Assembly: GCA_016927475.1 (NCBI GenBank)
Contig: JAFGMO010000091.1
Coordinates: 92,360 to 156,359, forward strand
DNA: 64,000 nt
Origin: Candidatus Aminicenantota bacterium
GTDB lineage: Bacteria > Acidobacteriota > Aminicenantia > Aminicenantales > Aminicenantaceae
Reading direction: 5' to 3'
The translations under genes were made by a program, and so were the position numbers. This document shows positions 17,456 through 26,094 of the stretch, one piece after another; within the stretch, counting starts at the first letter, position 1, and the number at the start of each line of letters is the position of its first letter. The notes below the pieces were generated by a model. It searched no databases, was not told the DNA's origin, and worked only from the letters and a program-made list of their open reading frames with translations.

Positions 17456-19408
17456 TTGAAAACACCGGCGCGAAAAACGGGGACGGTTTTTCTTATCCCT
17501 GCTTTTCTTTTTGTGCTCATGACATTCCTTCCTTCATCCAGCGGACAAACCCTTTATCCATTAAGGACGGTGAGGATTAAAGCGGCTGTAGATGAGGAGT
17601 TCAGAAGCATAAAAACCTGGCCTTTATGCCTGAAGCGTGCTGTTGAACATTCTTCCTGCCTTTTTGAAGAAAATTTTGGGATAACATTAAAGCTGGAAAA
17701 AATTGTTCCCTGGTTTTCCGATAACACGAACACTTCCATGTATGTTCTGCTCGATGACCTGAGAAGCAAGATCAGTAAAGGAAACTCCGATCTTGTTCTG
17801 GGATTTACTTCTCAGAGAAGTTTGAGGGAAGATATGGCGGGTGCGGCCAACTATCTAAGGGGGTATGCCGTGATTCGCGCAACACCTTCCGGAAGATTAA
17901 ATGATATCATCCTTTCCCATGAACTCTGCCATCTTTTCGGGGCCTCGGATATTTTTGAAAAAAATTCAATCATGAACTATGGTAAGCCCGGCTGGAATTT
18001 TGACGTATTCACCCGGGAAATCATTTTCCTGAATAAATTCAGAAATTTTTTTCCTCATGCCTTTCCCCTTTCTTCCGAAAAATTGGAAGCGGCCATATCT
18101 CTTTATGAGAAAAGAAAAGCCAGCCATAAGGGTGAGGTCGACATCCACATATCTTTGGCTGTGTTTTATCTCGAAAGCTGCGACTATGACAGGGTGCTTC
18201 AGGAATGTTTGTCGGCATTGAAAATCAAACCGGGCATGCCGGAGGCCCACAATCTACTCGGGATAGCATTTCGCCGTACGGGTAAGGTGGACCAAGCTAT
18301 TGAGCAGTACCGGAAAGTGATTGCCGTTCTGCCGAATCTGCCCGAGGCCTATTATAATCTGGGGATTGCCTGCATGAGGAAAGGCGATATCGATGGAGCC
18401 ATTCGGGAATACCGCCGGGCCATCAAGCTCAATCCCCATTATGCCAAGGCTCATTCTAATCTTGGCTTTGCCCTTCTGAAAAAGAACAAGCCCGATGAAG
18501 CCGAAGCGGCATGCCGGAAAGCCCTGGAAATTTCACCAAATTTGGCCAAAGCTTATGCCACACTCGGCGCCGTGCTTTTCCTCAAGAAAAATAATGAAGA
18601 AGCCGAAAAGGCGTGCATAAGGTCGTTAGAAATTGAGCCGAATGCCCCCGAAGCTCATGATACGCTGGGCAATATCTATATGAGCCACAGGGAATGGGAA
18701 AAAGCGGAAAATGAATACCGCCTGTCCTTGAATCTGAATCCTGCTTACCCTGAGGCCCATTATAACCTCGGCCGGCTTTTTCTCATGCAGAAGCGCATGC
18801 CTTTGGCTGTTTCTTCCTTTGAAACGGCGATTCGCCTCAGGCCTGAATATTCCGAAGCCAGGGCTAATCTGGCCTCTGCTTATCTGGAATCGGGCGATAT
18901 AGACCGTTGTCTGGAAGAATGCCGTGAGCTCGTCAAAAGAGATCCACAATATGCCTTTGTCCACACGACTATGGGGTATGCCTATTACAAAATGGGGCAG
19001 TACGGAAAGGCGGAAGGAGCTTGCCGCAAAGCTATTTCCCTTAATGCCGGTCAGTATCAAGCTCATAATCTGTTGGGCATTCTCCATTTTGAGCAAAAGA
19101 GATTGGAAGAAGCCGAAAAGGAATTCAATCAAGCCTTGTCATTGAATCAAGAAAGCTGCGAGTCATATTATAATCTGGGAAACTTATATTTCGGAAAAGG
19201 AGAATTGAACGATGCGGGAAGGTTCTACCGTCTGACATTGAAGTTTTGTCCAGATTTCAGCCGGGCGCACAACAATCTGGCCGTTGTCTATTTCAGGTTG
19301 TCCCAGTATGAAAAAGCCCTGAGCCATCTGGATAAAGCGGCCGCTTTGGGATTGAGTATCCTTCCGGAATTCAGGCGGAAGGTTTTGGAGAAGATAGAAA
19401 AACACTGA
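17456..19408 (+). CDS. Metzincin-like protease domain fused to tetratricopeptide repeats
   Basis: A protein of 650 residues starting at a TTG with AAGG upstream and a signal peptide or N-terminal anchor. Residues 30-200 contain HELCHLFGASD, the HExxHxxGxxD zinc motif of metzincins such as archaemetzincin or snapalysin, followed 8 residues later by SIMNYG, a Met-turn. About eleven TPR units of 34 residues follow (repeated PEAHYNLG- and PEAHNLLG-type helices) and reach the C-terminus. It is predicted to be an exported zinc peptidase held in a complex by the TPR solenoid. Activity and partners are inferred only. Confidence 0.75.
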   Translation: MKTPARKTGTVFLIPAFLFVLMTFLPSSSGQTLYPLRTVRIKAAVDEEFRSIKTWPLCLKRAVEHSSCLFEENFGITLKLEKIVPWFSDNTNTSMYVLLDDLRSKISKGNSDLVLGFTSQRSLREDMAGAANYLRGYAVIRATPSGRLNDIILSHELCHLFGASDIFEKNSIMNYGKPGWNFDVFTREIIFLNKFRNFFPHAFPLSSEKLEAAISLYEKRKASHKGEVDIHISLAVFYLESCDYDRVLQECLSALKIKPGMPEAHNLLGIAFRRTGKVDQAIEQYRKVIAVLPNLPEAYYNLGIACMRKGDIDGAIREYRRAIKLNPHYAKAHSNLGFALLKKNKPDEAEAACRKALEISPNLAKAYATLGAVLFLKKNNEEAEKACIRSLEIEPNAPEAHDTLGNIYMSHREWEKAENEYRLSLNLNPAYPEAHYNLGRLFLMQKRMPLAVSSFETAIRLRPEYSEARANLASAYLESGDIDRCLEECRELVKRDPQYAFVHTTMGYAYYKMGQYGKAEGACRKAISLNAGQYQAHNLLGILHFEQKRLEEAEKEFNQALSLNQESCESYYNLGNLYFGKGELNDAGRFYRLTLKFCPDFSRAHNNLAVVYFRLSQYEKALSHLDKAAALGLSILPEFRRKVLEKIEKH

Positions 19409-19426
19409 CCGCATTATCGCCCGAAG

Positions 19427-19679
19427 GGTAAATTTGGCCGGTTCTTTTTCTTGTTCTTTACCACCCCAGGCCAAATTTATGAATAGCTCAGGTTCCTGAG
19501 GTATTCACGAGCCAAGCTTACCGCAGCTGTGAGGCGTCGTCGTGCGAAGCTGTGCTGGTTCACCGCGAGTGCGGCGCAACGAAGCAGATGCGGTGAGATC
19601 GGCTTGCCTGCAAGGTAAATTTGGCCGGTTCTTTTTCTTGTTCTTTACCACCCCAGGCCAAATTTATGAATAGCTCAGG
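19427..19679 (+). repeat. Structured intergenic element, partial copy followed by full copy
   Basis: A 66-bp hairpin block at 19427-19492 recurs exactly at 19614-19679, a period of 187 bp. The hairpin arms are AAATTTGGCC and GGCCAAATTT. Between them is the core, including GTCGTGC (19539-19545) and GTGCGGC (19569-19575), which pair completely only if G-U pairs are allowed. The ends CTGAGGTATTCA and TGAATAGCTCAG form the outer stem. It lies in the 329-base gap between the TPR protease and kinase genes and reads in their direction. Confidence 0.9.
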
Positions 19680-19737
19680 AAGATTGACTCTCCACATAAT
19701 TTATTGCTATTCTTGTCCAAAGAGGAGGCCCCGGGAT

Positions 19738-22700
19738 ATGAAATGCCCAAAATGCGATTTTGAGAATCCGGGTGATACTCATTTCTGCAGTAACTGCGGA
19801 ACTAAGTTGGATTCATCCCGGATGAGCGATATATCCCAAACAGAAACCATACAAACTCCATTAAAAGGTCTGTCAAGAGGAGCTGTTTTCGCCCAACGTT
19901 ATGAAGTCATCGAGGAGCTGGGCAAAGGCGGGATGGGAAAAGTTTACAAAGTCATTGATAATAAAATCAATGAAAAGATCGCCCTTAAAATACTGAAACC
20001 GGAGATCGCGGCTGATGAAAAAACCATAATCAGGTTTCAGAATGAACTGAAATTGAGCCGGAAGATTGCCCATAGGAATGTTTGCCGAATGTATCATCTT
20101 GGGGAGGAAAAGGGAACATATTATATCACCATGGAATATATCCCTGGTGAGGACCTGAAGAGTTCTCTCAGAAGAGTCGGGCCGTTAAGTCCCGGTAAAG
20201 CCGTAAGCATTACCAAGCAGATTTGCGAGGGCCTTGTAGAAGCCCATGCGACGGGCATCGTTCACCGGGACCTCAAGCCGCATAACATCATGATCGACAG
20301 CCAGGGAAACGCCCGGATCATGGATTTTGGCATCGCCCGTTCCGTTAAAAACAAAGGAATAACGGGCACCGGAGTTATTATCGGCACACCGGAATACATG
20401 TCTCCCGAACAGGTGGAGCGCAGGGAAGTTGATGCCCGTTCGGACATCTATTCACTGGGTATTATTCTTTATGAAATGACGACGGGAAAGGTACCTTTTG
20501 AAGGAGACACTCCCTTAAATATCGCCATAAAGCAAAAAACGGAAGCTCCGCCAGATCCGAAAAAAATCAATCCTCAGTTGCCTGAGAAACTTCGCAACTT
20601 GATTTTAAAATGCATGGAAAAAGACCGGGGCAAAAGATATCAGACTGCGGAGGCTGTTCTTCAGGAGCTGGGGAGAATTGATCAGGATCTGCCTTCCACT
20701 CAGCGTGTCGTCCCCCGCAGGAAACCCCTGACCAGCAAGGAAATCACGGTCAAAATATCGGCCAGGAGATTTATCATTCCTTTGCTCATTCTTTGTATTC
20801 TTACCCTCGGATTCTTTTTTGTCTGGAATTTTTTCTTCAAAGATACAACGGCTGGCTTTTCCAAAGACGGATACTCTCTGGCCGTGGTTTATTTTGAGAA
20901 CAATACCGGAGACAGCAGTCTCGATCACTGGCGAAAAACACTGTCCGACCTTCTGATCGCCGACATCTCTCAATCCAAATACGTCAGTGTGCTCAGTGAG
21001 GACAAACTGTTTAACCTGCTCAGTAAAATGGAGATTTTAGACGTTTCGCGTTATTCCTCGGACGATCTTCGAAGAATCGCCAAAGAGACCCGTGCTGAAA
21101 AAATATTAACCGGAAGATATGCCAAAGCGGGAGACAACTTCAGAATCGATGTTGTCTTGTATGATACCGATACGATGGAACGCATGGGTTCGGAAAGGGT
21201 CGAAAAGGAAGGAGAAGAAAATATCTTTCTCATGGTCGATGAATTGACAAAAACGCTGAAAGAAAAATATTTTTTATCACCGGAAGAGATAGATACGGAT
21301 GTCGATCGCAACATCGGTACTCTTCCTTCCGGCACAAGAGAGGCCTACAGAATATATAACGAAGGAAATGAATTGTTTAATGCTGGAAATTACAACGCCT
21401 CCATAAAACGTATGGAAAAAGCGATCTCCATTCATTCCGGATTTGCTGAAGCCTACCGGACAATGGCTTTGGCCCAGCTGTTCCTCGGTTACAGAATCCG
21501 CAGCCGGGAGAGCATGGCCCAGGCAAGGAAAAAAAGCGGTGGTTTATCGGATAGGGAGAAACTGCAGATCCAGGCGGACGCTTCCTGGATGGGACCGGAA
21601 AAGGATATTTCAAAGGCAATCTCCTTGTATGAAAAGTTTCTATCAATGTTTCCGGAAGACAGGCAGGCCAATACGAATCTTGGACTCCTCTACCTGGAAA
21701 TGGAGGATTGGGACAGGGCGTTGGAACGGTTTGAAGTGTTGGAAAAAAACAAAGACCAGGCGGTTCATCCTTACTTGGGAATGGCCCGTGCCTACCGGGC
21801 GAAGGGAGATTCAAAAAAGGCCGAGAAAATATTGCAGTATTTTCTGGAAAACTGGGGGGAAAATGCCCGCATTCGGAATGAGCTAGCCCTAAGTTTTTTT
21901 TCGAAGGGGGCATTCGATGCCGCTCTTGCTGAAGCTAAAAAAGCGGCCGCCCTCGATGCCTCTCTATCTCAGGCGTCTGTCCTTGTGGGTGATATATACT
22001 GCTGTCTGGGAAACTATTCAGAAGCTGAAAAACATTACGGCCTTCTCCTGCAGAGTAAAGAGGCGCCGGTACGGATGATGGGGATAAAACGGACCTTATC
22101 GCTCCAGCTTTACCAGGGCAAATTTCGGACCGCCGTTAAGCTGGCTCAGGATGGGATAAGCCTGGCTGAAGAAAGTGGAGATGCTTACTGGAAAACAATC
22201 TTCCTGATTCTTTCCACCTATGTCTTCCAGCGCACAGAAAAATTTGAGGCCGCCCTCGAAACGATTCAAAAAGCTGAAAAATCGGTGGTGGACTTTGGAG
22301 ACGACTTTCTTAAACATGAAGTTCTTCATATAAAGGGGATTGTTTACCTATCTAATCAGGCCCCCGCAGATGCCCTTAAGACCACGAATGAATTACAGAC
22401 TCTTATTAAATCAAAAGAGAGTGTGAGCCGGATGCGGTATGCCTTCCACCTCAAGGGGAAGGTAGAACAGGCAAGGATGAATTATATCGGAGCCATAGAT
22501 CTTTTTGAAGATGCCGTATCGCGGCTTCCAGCCGAATATTCTTTTTCGGATGATCACGTCCTTTTTTATTTCACTTTGGCTGAGGCTTACTACAACCGCG
22601 GATCTTTTGATAAGGCAGAGGACTGGTATAAGAAAATTTTGTCTCTTTCATCAGGGAGGATATCATACGGAGATCTCTATGCCATAAGCCTATATAGACT

Positions 22701-22848
22701 CGGAACGATTTTTCAGGAAAAGGGACGGATCAGCGATGCCTTGGGTTATTACGAAAGGTTTTTATCCGTCTGGAAATACGCCGACCCGGGAGCCCCCGGT
22801 CTTATTGATGCCAGCCGGCGAATGTCGGTTCTCCAGAGCAGGCGTTGA
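19738..22848 (+). CDS. Membrane Ser/Thr protein kinase with zinc ribbon, TolB-like and TPR domains
   Basis: The start at 19738 is set by AGGAGG; a longer reading begins inside the repeat. Residues 3-20 form a zinc ribbon (CPKC...CSNC). A complete Hanks kinase follows: glycine loop GKGGMG, Lys84, HRDLKPHN at 176-183, DFG at 196-198 and GTPEYMSPEQ. A single membrane helix follows near residue 345. The outer part holds a TolB/FlgO-like domain (LAVVYFENNTGD, later ILTGRYAKAG) and then many TPRs. The kinase should be cytosolic and the TPR part periplasmic, suggesting signal transfer across the membrane. It is followed after 27 bases by a glycosyltransferase. Confidence 0.85.
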   Translation: MKCPKCDFENPGDTHFCSNCGTKLDSSRMSDISQTETIQTPLKGLSRGAVFAQRYEVIEELGKGGMGKVYKVIDNKINEKIALKILKPEIAADEKTIIRFQNELKLSRKIAHRNVCRMYHLGEEKGTYYITMEYIPGEDLKSSLRRVGPLSPGKAVSITKQICEGLVEAHATGIVHRDLKPHNIMIDSQGNARIMDFGIARSVKNKGITGTGVIIGTPEYMSPEQVERREVDARSDIYSLGIILYEMTTGKVPFEGDTPLNIAIKQKTEAPPDPKKINPQLPEKLRNLILKCMEKDRGKRYQTAEAVLQELGRIDQDLPSTQRVVPRRKPLTSKEITVKISARRFIIPLLILCILTLGFFFVWNFFFKDTTAGFSKDGYSLAVVYFENNTGDSSLDHWRKTLSDLLIADISQSKYVSVLSEDKLFNLLSKMEILDVSRYSSDDLRRIAKETRAEKILTGRYAKAGDNFRIDVVLYDTDTMERMGSERVEKEGEENIFLMVDELTKTLKEKYFLSPEEIDTDVDRNIGTLPSGTREAYRIYNEGNELFNAGNYNASIKRMEKAISIHSGFAEAYRTMALAQLFLGYRIRSRESMAQARKKSGGLSDREKLQIQADASWMGPEKDISKAISLYEKFLSMFPEDRQANTNLGLLYLEMEDWDRALERFEVLEKNKDQAVHPYLGMARAYRAKGDSKKAEKILQYFLENWGENARIRNELALSFFSKGAFDAALAEAKKAAALDASLSQASVLVGDIYCCLGNYSEAEKHYGLLLQSKEAPVRMMGIKRTLSLQLYQGKFRTAVKLAQDGISLAEESGDAYWKTIFLILSTYVFQRTEKFEAALETIQKAEKSVVDFGDDFLKHEVLHIKGIVYLSNQAPADALKTTNELQTLIKSKESVSRMRYAFHLKGKVEQARMNYIGAIDLFEDAVSRLPAEYSFSDDHVLFYFTLAEAYYNRGSFDKAEDWYKKILSLSSGRISYGDLYAISLYRLGTIFQEKGRISDALGYYERFLSVWKYADPGAPGLIDASRRMSVLQSRR

Positions 22849-22875
22849 AGAGCTGAAGATGGGAGGAAAATCTGC

Positions 22876-23871
22876 ATGAAACTTATCATCCAGATTCCCT
22901 GTTACAACGAAGAAAAAACATTAAAACTCTGTCTCAATGACCTTCCCCGTCAGATTGAGGGCATCGACGAGATTGAAATTTTGGTGGTCAATGACGGCAG
23001 TACGGACCGGACCGGTGATATCGCTCGAAGCCTTGGTGTGGATCATGTGATATCCTTTAGTACGAACAGAGGATTGGCCCGTGCTTTTATGGCCGGAATA
23101 GAAAAGAGCCTGGAAGAAAGGGCCGATATCATTGTCAACACGGACGCCGACAACCAGTACCGCGGGGAGGATATCGTCAATCTTGTTACTCCTATACTTG
23201 AAGGAAAAGCTGATATCGTCGTAGGGAGCAGGCAGCTCGATAAAATCTCCCACTTTTCTTGGATAAAGAAAATGTTGAACAAATATGGAAGCGCATTGGT
23301 CCGTAAATTATCCCGGACAAATGTGGCGGATACCGTCAGCGGTTTTCGGGCTTATTCCCGTGAAGCCGCCCTTCGGATCAACATTTTTTCAGAATTTTCG
23401 TATACGCTGGAAAATTTGCTTCAGCTTGGAAATCAAAAACTGCGTATTTTATCCGTACCCGTTCTTGTGAATCCCCGTTTGCGGGAATCCCGTCTCTTTC
23501 ATTCAAACCTTCAGTTTGTTTCAAGCCAGTTTTCAACCATACTACGGGTTTATACAACATACAAACCATTAAGGGTATTCACCACCTTGGGCATTCTGAC
23601 CGTGCTTCCAGGTATCGCGGGGATGATCCGCTTTCTTTATTATTATTTCAACGGTCAAGGCCGGGGCCATGTCCAGTCCCTTATTTTTTCTCTCGCCTTT
23701 CTCGTGTTGGGCTTTCTTCTTTTGATTTTTGGATTGATCGCCGATGTTATCGGGAATAACAGAAAGCTGATCGAAAACGCGCTGTATCGATTGAGAAAGC
23801 TGGAGCTGGAATTCAGGAAGGAAAAGGAAAAAGCCATCCATCCGGCGAAAAAAACAGCCAAGAAAAATTGA
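22876..23871 (+). CDS. Family 2 glycosyltransferase, polyprenyl-phosphate type
   Basis: A 331-residue protein with the GT2 opening IIQIPCYNEEKTL, the nucleotide motif VVNDGSTD and a DxD metal motif (DAD) near residues 90-92. The later VSGFRAYSREA is typical of DPM1/GtrB-like enzymes that load sugars on polyprenyl phosphate. Two hydrophobic segments near the C-terminus should anchor it in the inner membrane, and a lysine-rich tail follows. The ATG has GGAGG upstream. It is 27 bases after the kinase gene and may share its transcript. Confidence 0.85.
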   Translation: MKLIIQIPCYNEEKTLKLCLNDLPRQIEGIDEIEILVVNDGSTDRTGDIARSLGVDHVISFSTNRGLARAFMAGIEKSLEERADIIVNTDADNQYRGEDIVNLVTPILEGKADIVVGSRQLDKISHFSWIKKMLNKYGSALVRKLSRTNVADTVSGFRAYSREAALRINIFSEFSYTLENLLQLGNQKLRILSVPVLVNPRLRESRLFHSNLQFVSSQFSTILRVYTTYKPLRVFTTLGILTVLPGIAGMIRFLYYYFNGQGRGHVQSLIFSLAFLVLGFLLLIFGLIADVIGNNRKLIENALYRLRKLELEFRKEKEKAIHPAKKTAKKN

Positions 23872-24069
23872 CTTGTTGTGCATCCGTCATTTTTGTCTCA
23901 TGATGGATACATGAATCAAAAAGTGAATTTGTTTTATCCTGCATTTTTATTTTTGGCTTGAGTCGGGAATGGGGGTGGTTATCTCAATGGAATCGTGATT
24001 AATCTGTGGCAAATGTGTATAATTTATTTTCTTGAATAATTTTACAAACCAAAACAAAGAGAGGAGATC

Positions 24070-26094
24070 ATGAGAAAGATCCGATTCATAACATCAGCGG
24101 TCCTGCTATCGGCCGGTTTGTGGATAATGCCCGGGCGGGCTGATGTTGATTTCAACCGCTATAACACACCGGAAGAACTATGTAACATCCTTAAAGAGTT
24201 CAACCGTGATTATCCCGGAGTAACCCGGCTTCACACAATTGCCCATTCCCCGGGGAATCGTATGGTTTGTGTCCTCGAAATCGGTCCCGAGTGCGGTCTT
24301 GAAGAAAAAAAGTTGCCTGCCGTATTTGTGGCGGCCAACATGGGGGGGACCGTTCCTTTGGCGGGTGAAGCGGCCGTTTATCTCGCCCGGCTGGTCTTGG
24401 ATAAAGAGGATATGCGTAAAGATAAGACCTGGTATATTCTTCCCTGTGGTAATCCGGACGGGGCAAGCTCGTTTTTTTCCAAGCCCTTGTTCTCGAACTG
24501 CCGGAACGGCCGGCCGCATAATGATGACATGGATGATGCCGTTGATGAGGACGGTGTCGAGGATTTGAATGGTGATGGAATCATCTCGACGATGCGTGTT
24601 AGGGATCCGGAAGGGGCTTGGATGTCCATACCGGGCGAGCCCCGTTTAATGAAAAGGGCTGACTGGAGCAAAGGAGAAAAGGGAATTTATAAGCTTTATA
24701 CCGAGGGAATGGACAGCGACGGGGACGGGTCCATAAACGAAGACGGACCGGGAGGCGTCAACATCGGTGTTAATTTTCCCCATCTTTTCAAATTTCACAC
24801 GGCCGACGCCGGCGCTTGGGCGGGAAGCGAAGCGGAAAGTTTCAACCTGATCAAATTTATCATGGAACACAAGGAGATCGCCGCTATCTTCACCTTTGGA
24901 CAAGTGAATTTTTGTTTGATTCCTCCACAAAGCGGAAGGAAAGCGGCGGTTGATCTTTCAAGAATCAAGATTCCGGAACGGATAGCCGGTTTTATCAATG
25001 CTGATCCGGATAAAACATATACCTTTGAAGAAATCATGGAACTCGTACAGAGACTGGTTCCTGAAGGAATGGAGGTGACCGAATCCATGGTCGCCGGTTT
25101 TTTAGGACTGGGAGCCGTGGTAAATCCCCTGGAGGATGACCTGAAGTTCTATAGAGAGCTGTCTGAAAAATATAAGGAATTTCTGAAAGAAAAAAAGCTG
25201 GATGACAGGCTGGAAACACCTCGAGCTTCAGACGGATCGTTTGAGCTCTGGGTTTATTACCATTGTGGATTACCTTCTTTTGCCTTGGATTTCTGGACGC
25301 TTCCCAAGGTCAAGGAGGAAAAAAAAGAAAGCCCTGAGATAACGGCTGAAAAACTTGAAAAGATGTCTGATGAGGATTTTATCGCCCTTGGCGAGGAAAA
25401 AATCGCCGCGTTCTTGAAGTCCGCCGGCGCTCCTCCTGATTTCAAAGCTAAGATGGTCATCGATATGGTGAAAAGCGGACGAATGAATACCAAAAGAATG
25501 GCGGAGATGTTGAAAAAAATGCCCAAGCCTCAAAGCAAGGAGGGTGGTGATCCCAAAGAAAAGGCCTTGCTGGCCTTCAGCGATAAAGAGTTGGAAGGAA
25601 AGGGTTTCATTCCCTGGAAGGCCTTTGACCATCCGGACCTGGGAAAAATTGAAATAGGCGGAGCCGTTCCTTTTGCGGACAACACGCCGCCAGTCCGGAT
25701 GGTTGCCGAACTTCTTAAGAGCCAGGTGCCCTGGGTTTTTGAGCTGGTGAATAAACTCCCCCGGGTTCGTCTGGCCAAAACGGAGGTTACATCATTGAGC
25801 GCCGGAATTTTTCGTTTGGAAGCCTGGGTGGAGAACGAGGGGTATCTGCCCTACCCCACTGCCATGGGGATTCGGAACAACCGTATCCTTCCGGTGATTG
25901 TTTCGCTCGAGGGTGAAGGATTCACCATTCATGAGGGCCGAAAGAGAAGCCAGGTGTCATCCTTAAAGGGGGGAGAGATAAAAAAGACAAGCTGGATTTT
26001 ACAAGCGGAAAAACCGATAAAGCTGACCATTGCTGTGGACACGTCTACGGCATGGCGGGACAGCAAAACTGTTGAATTGGGAGGTAAAAAATGA
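24070..26094 (+). CDS. M14-like carboxypeptidase homologue lacking zinc ligands
   Basis: An exported protein of 674 residues with a signal peptide, a GAGGAG ribosome site and the same layout as the next gene. Where M14 peptidases have HxxE, this protein reads ANMGGTVPLAGE, so the zinc histidine is Gly92 and the glutamate is Val95. The third ligand region reads FTFGQ instead of FHNSGG. Two Asp-rich loops (DMDDAVDEDGVEDLNGDG and DSDGDGSINEDG) look like calcium sites. It is probably a non-catalytic binding partner or a decayed enzyme. It overlaps the active paralogue by four bases (ATGA). Confidence 0.8.
   Translation: MRKIRFITSAVLLSAGLWIMPGRADVDFNRYNTPEELCNILKEFNRDYPGVTRLHTIAHSPGNRMVCVLEIGPECGLEEKKLPAVFVAANMGGTVPLAGEAAVYLARLVLDKEDMRKDKTWYILPCGNPDGASSFFSKPLFSNCRNGRPHNDDMDDAVDEDGVEDLNGDGIISTMRVRDPEGAWMSIPGEPRLMKRADWSKGEKGIYKLYTEGMDSDGDGSINEDGPGGVNIGVNFPHLFKFHTADAGAWAGSEAESFNLIKFIMEHKEIAAIFTFGQVNFCLIPPQSGRKAAVDLSRIKIPERIAGFINADPDKTYTFEEIMELVQRLVPEGMEVTESMVAGFLGLGAVVNPLEDDLKFYRELSEKYKEFLKEKKLDDRLETPRASDGSFELWVYYHCGLPSFALDFWTLPKVKEEKKESPEITAEKLEKMSDEDFIALGEEKIAAFLKSAGAPPDFKAKMVIDMVKSGRMNTKRMAEMLKKMPKPQSKEGGDPKEKALLAFSDKELEGKGFIPWKAFDHPDLGKIEIGGAVPFADNTPPVRMVAELLKSQVPWVFELVNKLPRVRLAKTEVTSLSAGIFRLEAWVENEGYLPYPTAMGIRNNRILPVIVSLEGEGFTIHEGRKRSQVSSLKGGEIKKTSWILQAEKPIKLTIAVDTSTAWRDSKTVELGGKK

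Noticed and set aside
23880..23925. Terminator after the glycosyltransferase at 22876
   Set aside because: A nine-pair hairpin is present, but no T-run follows it.
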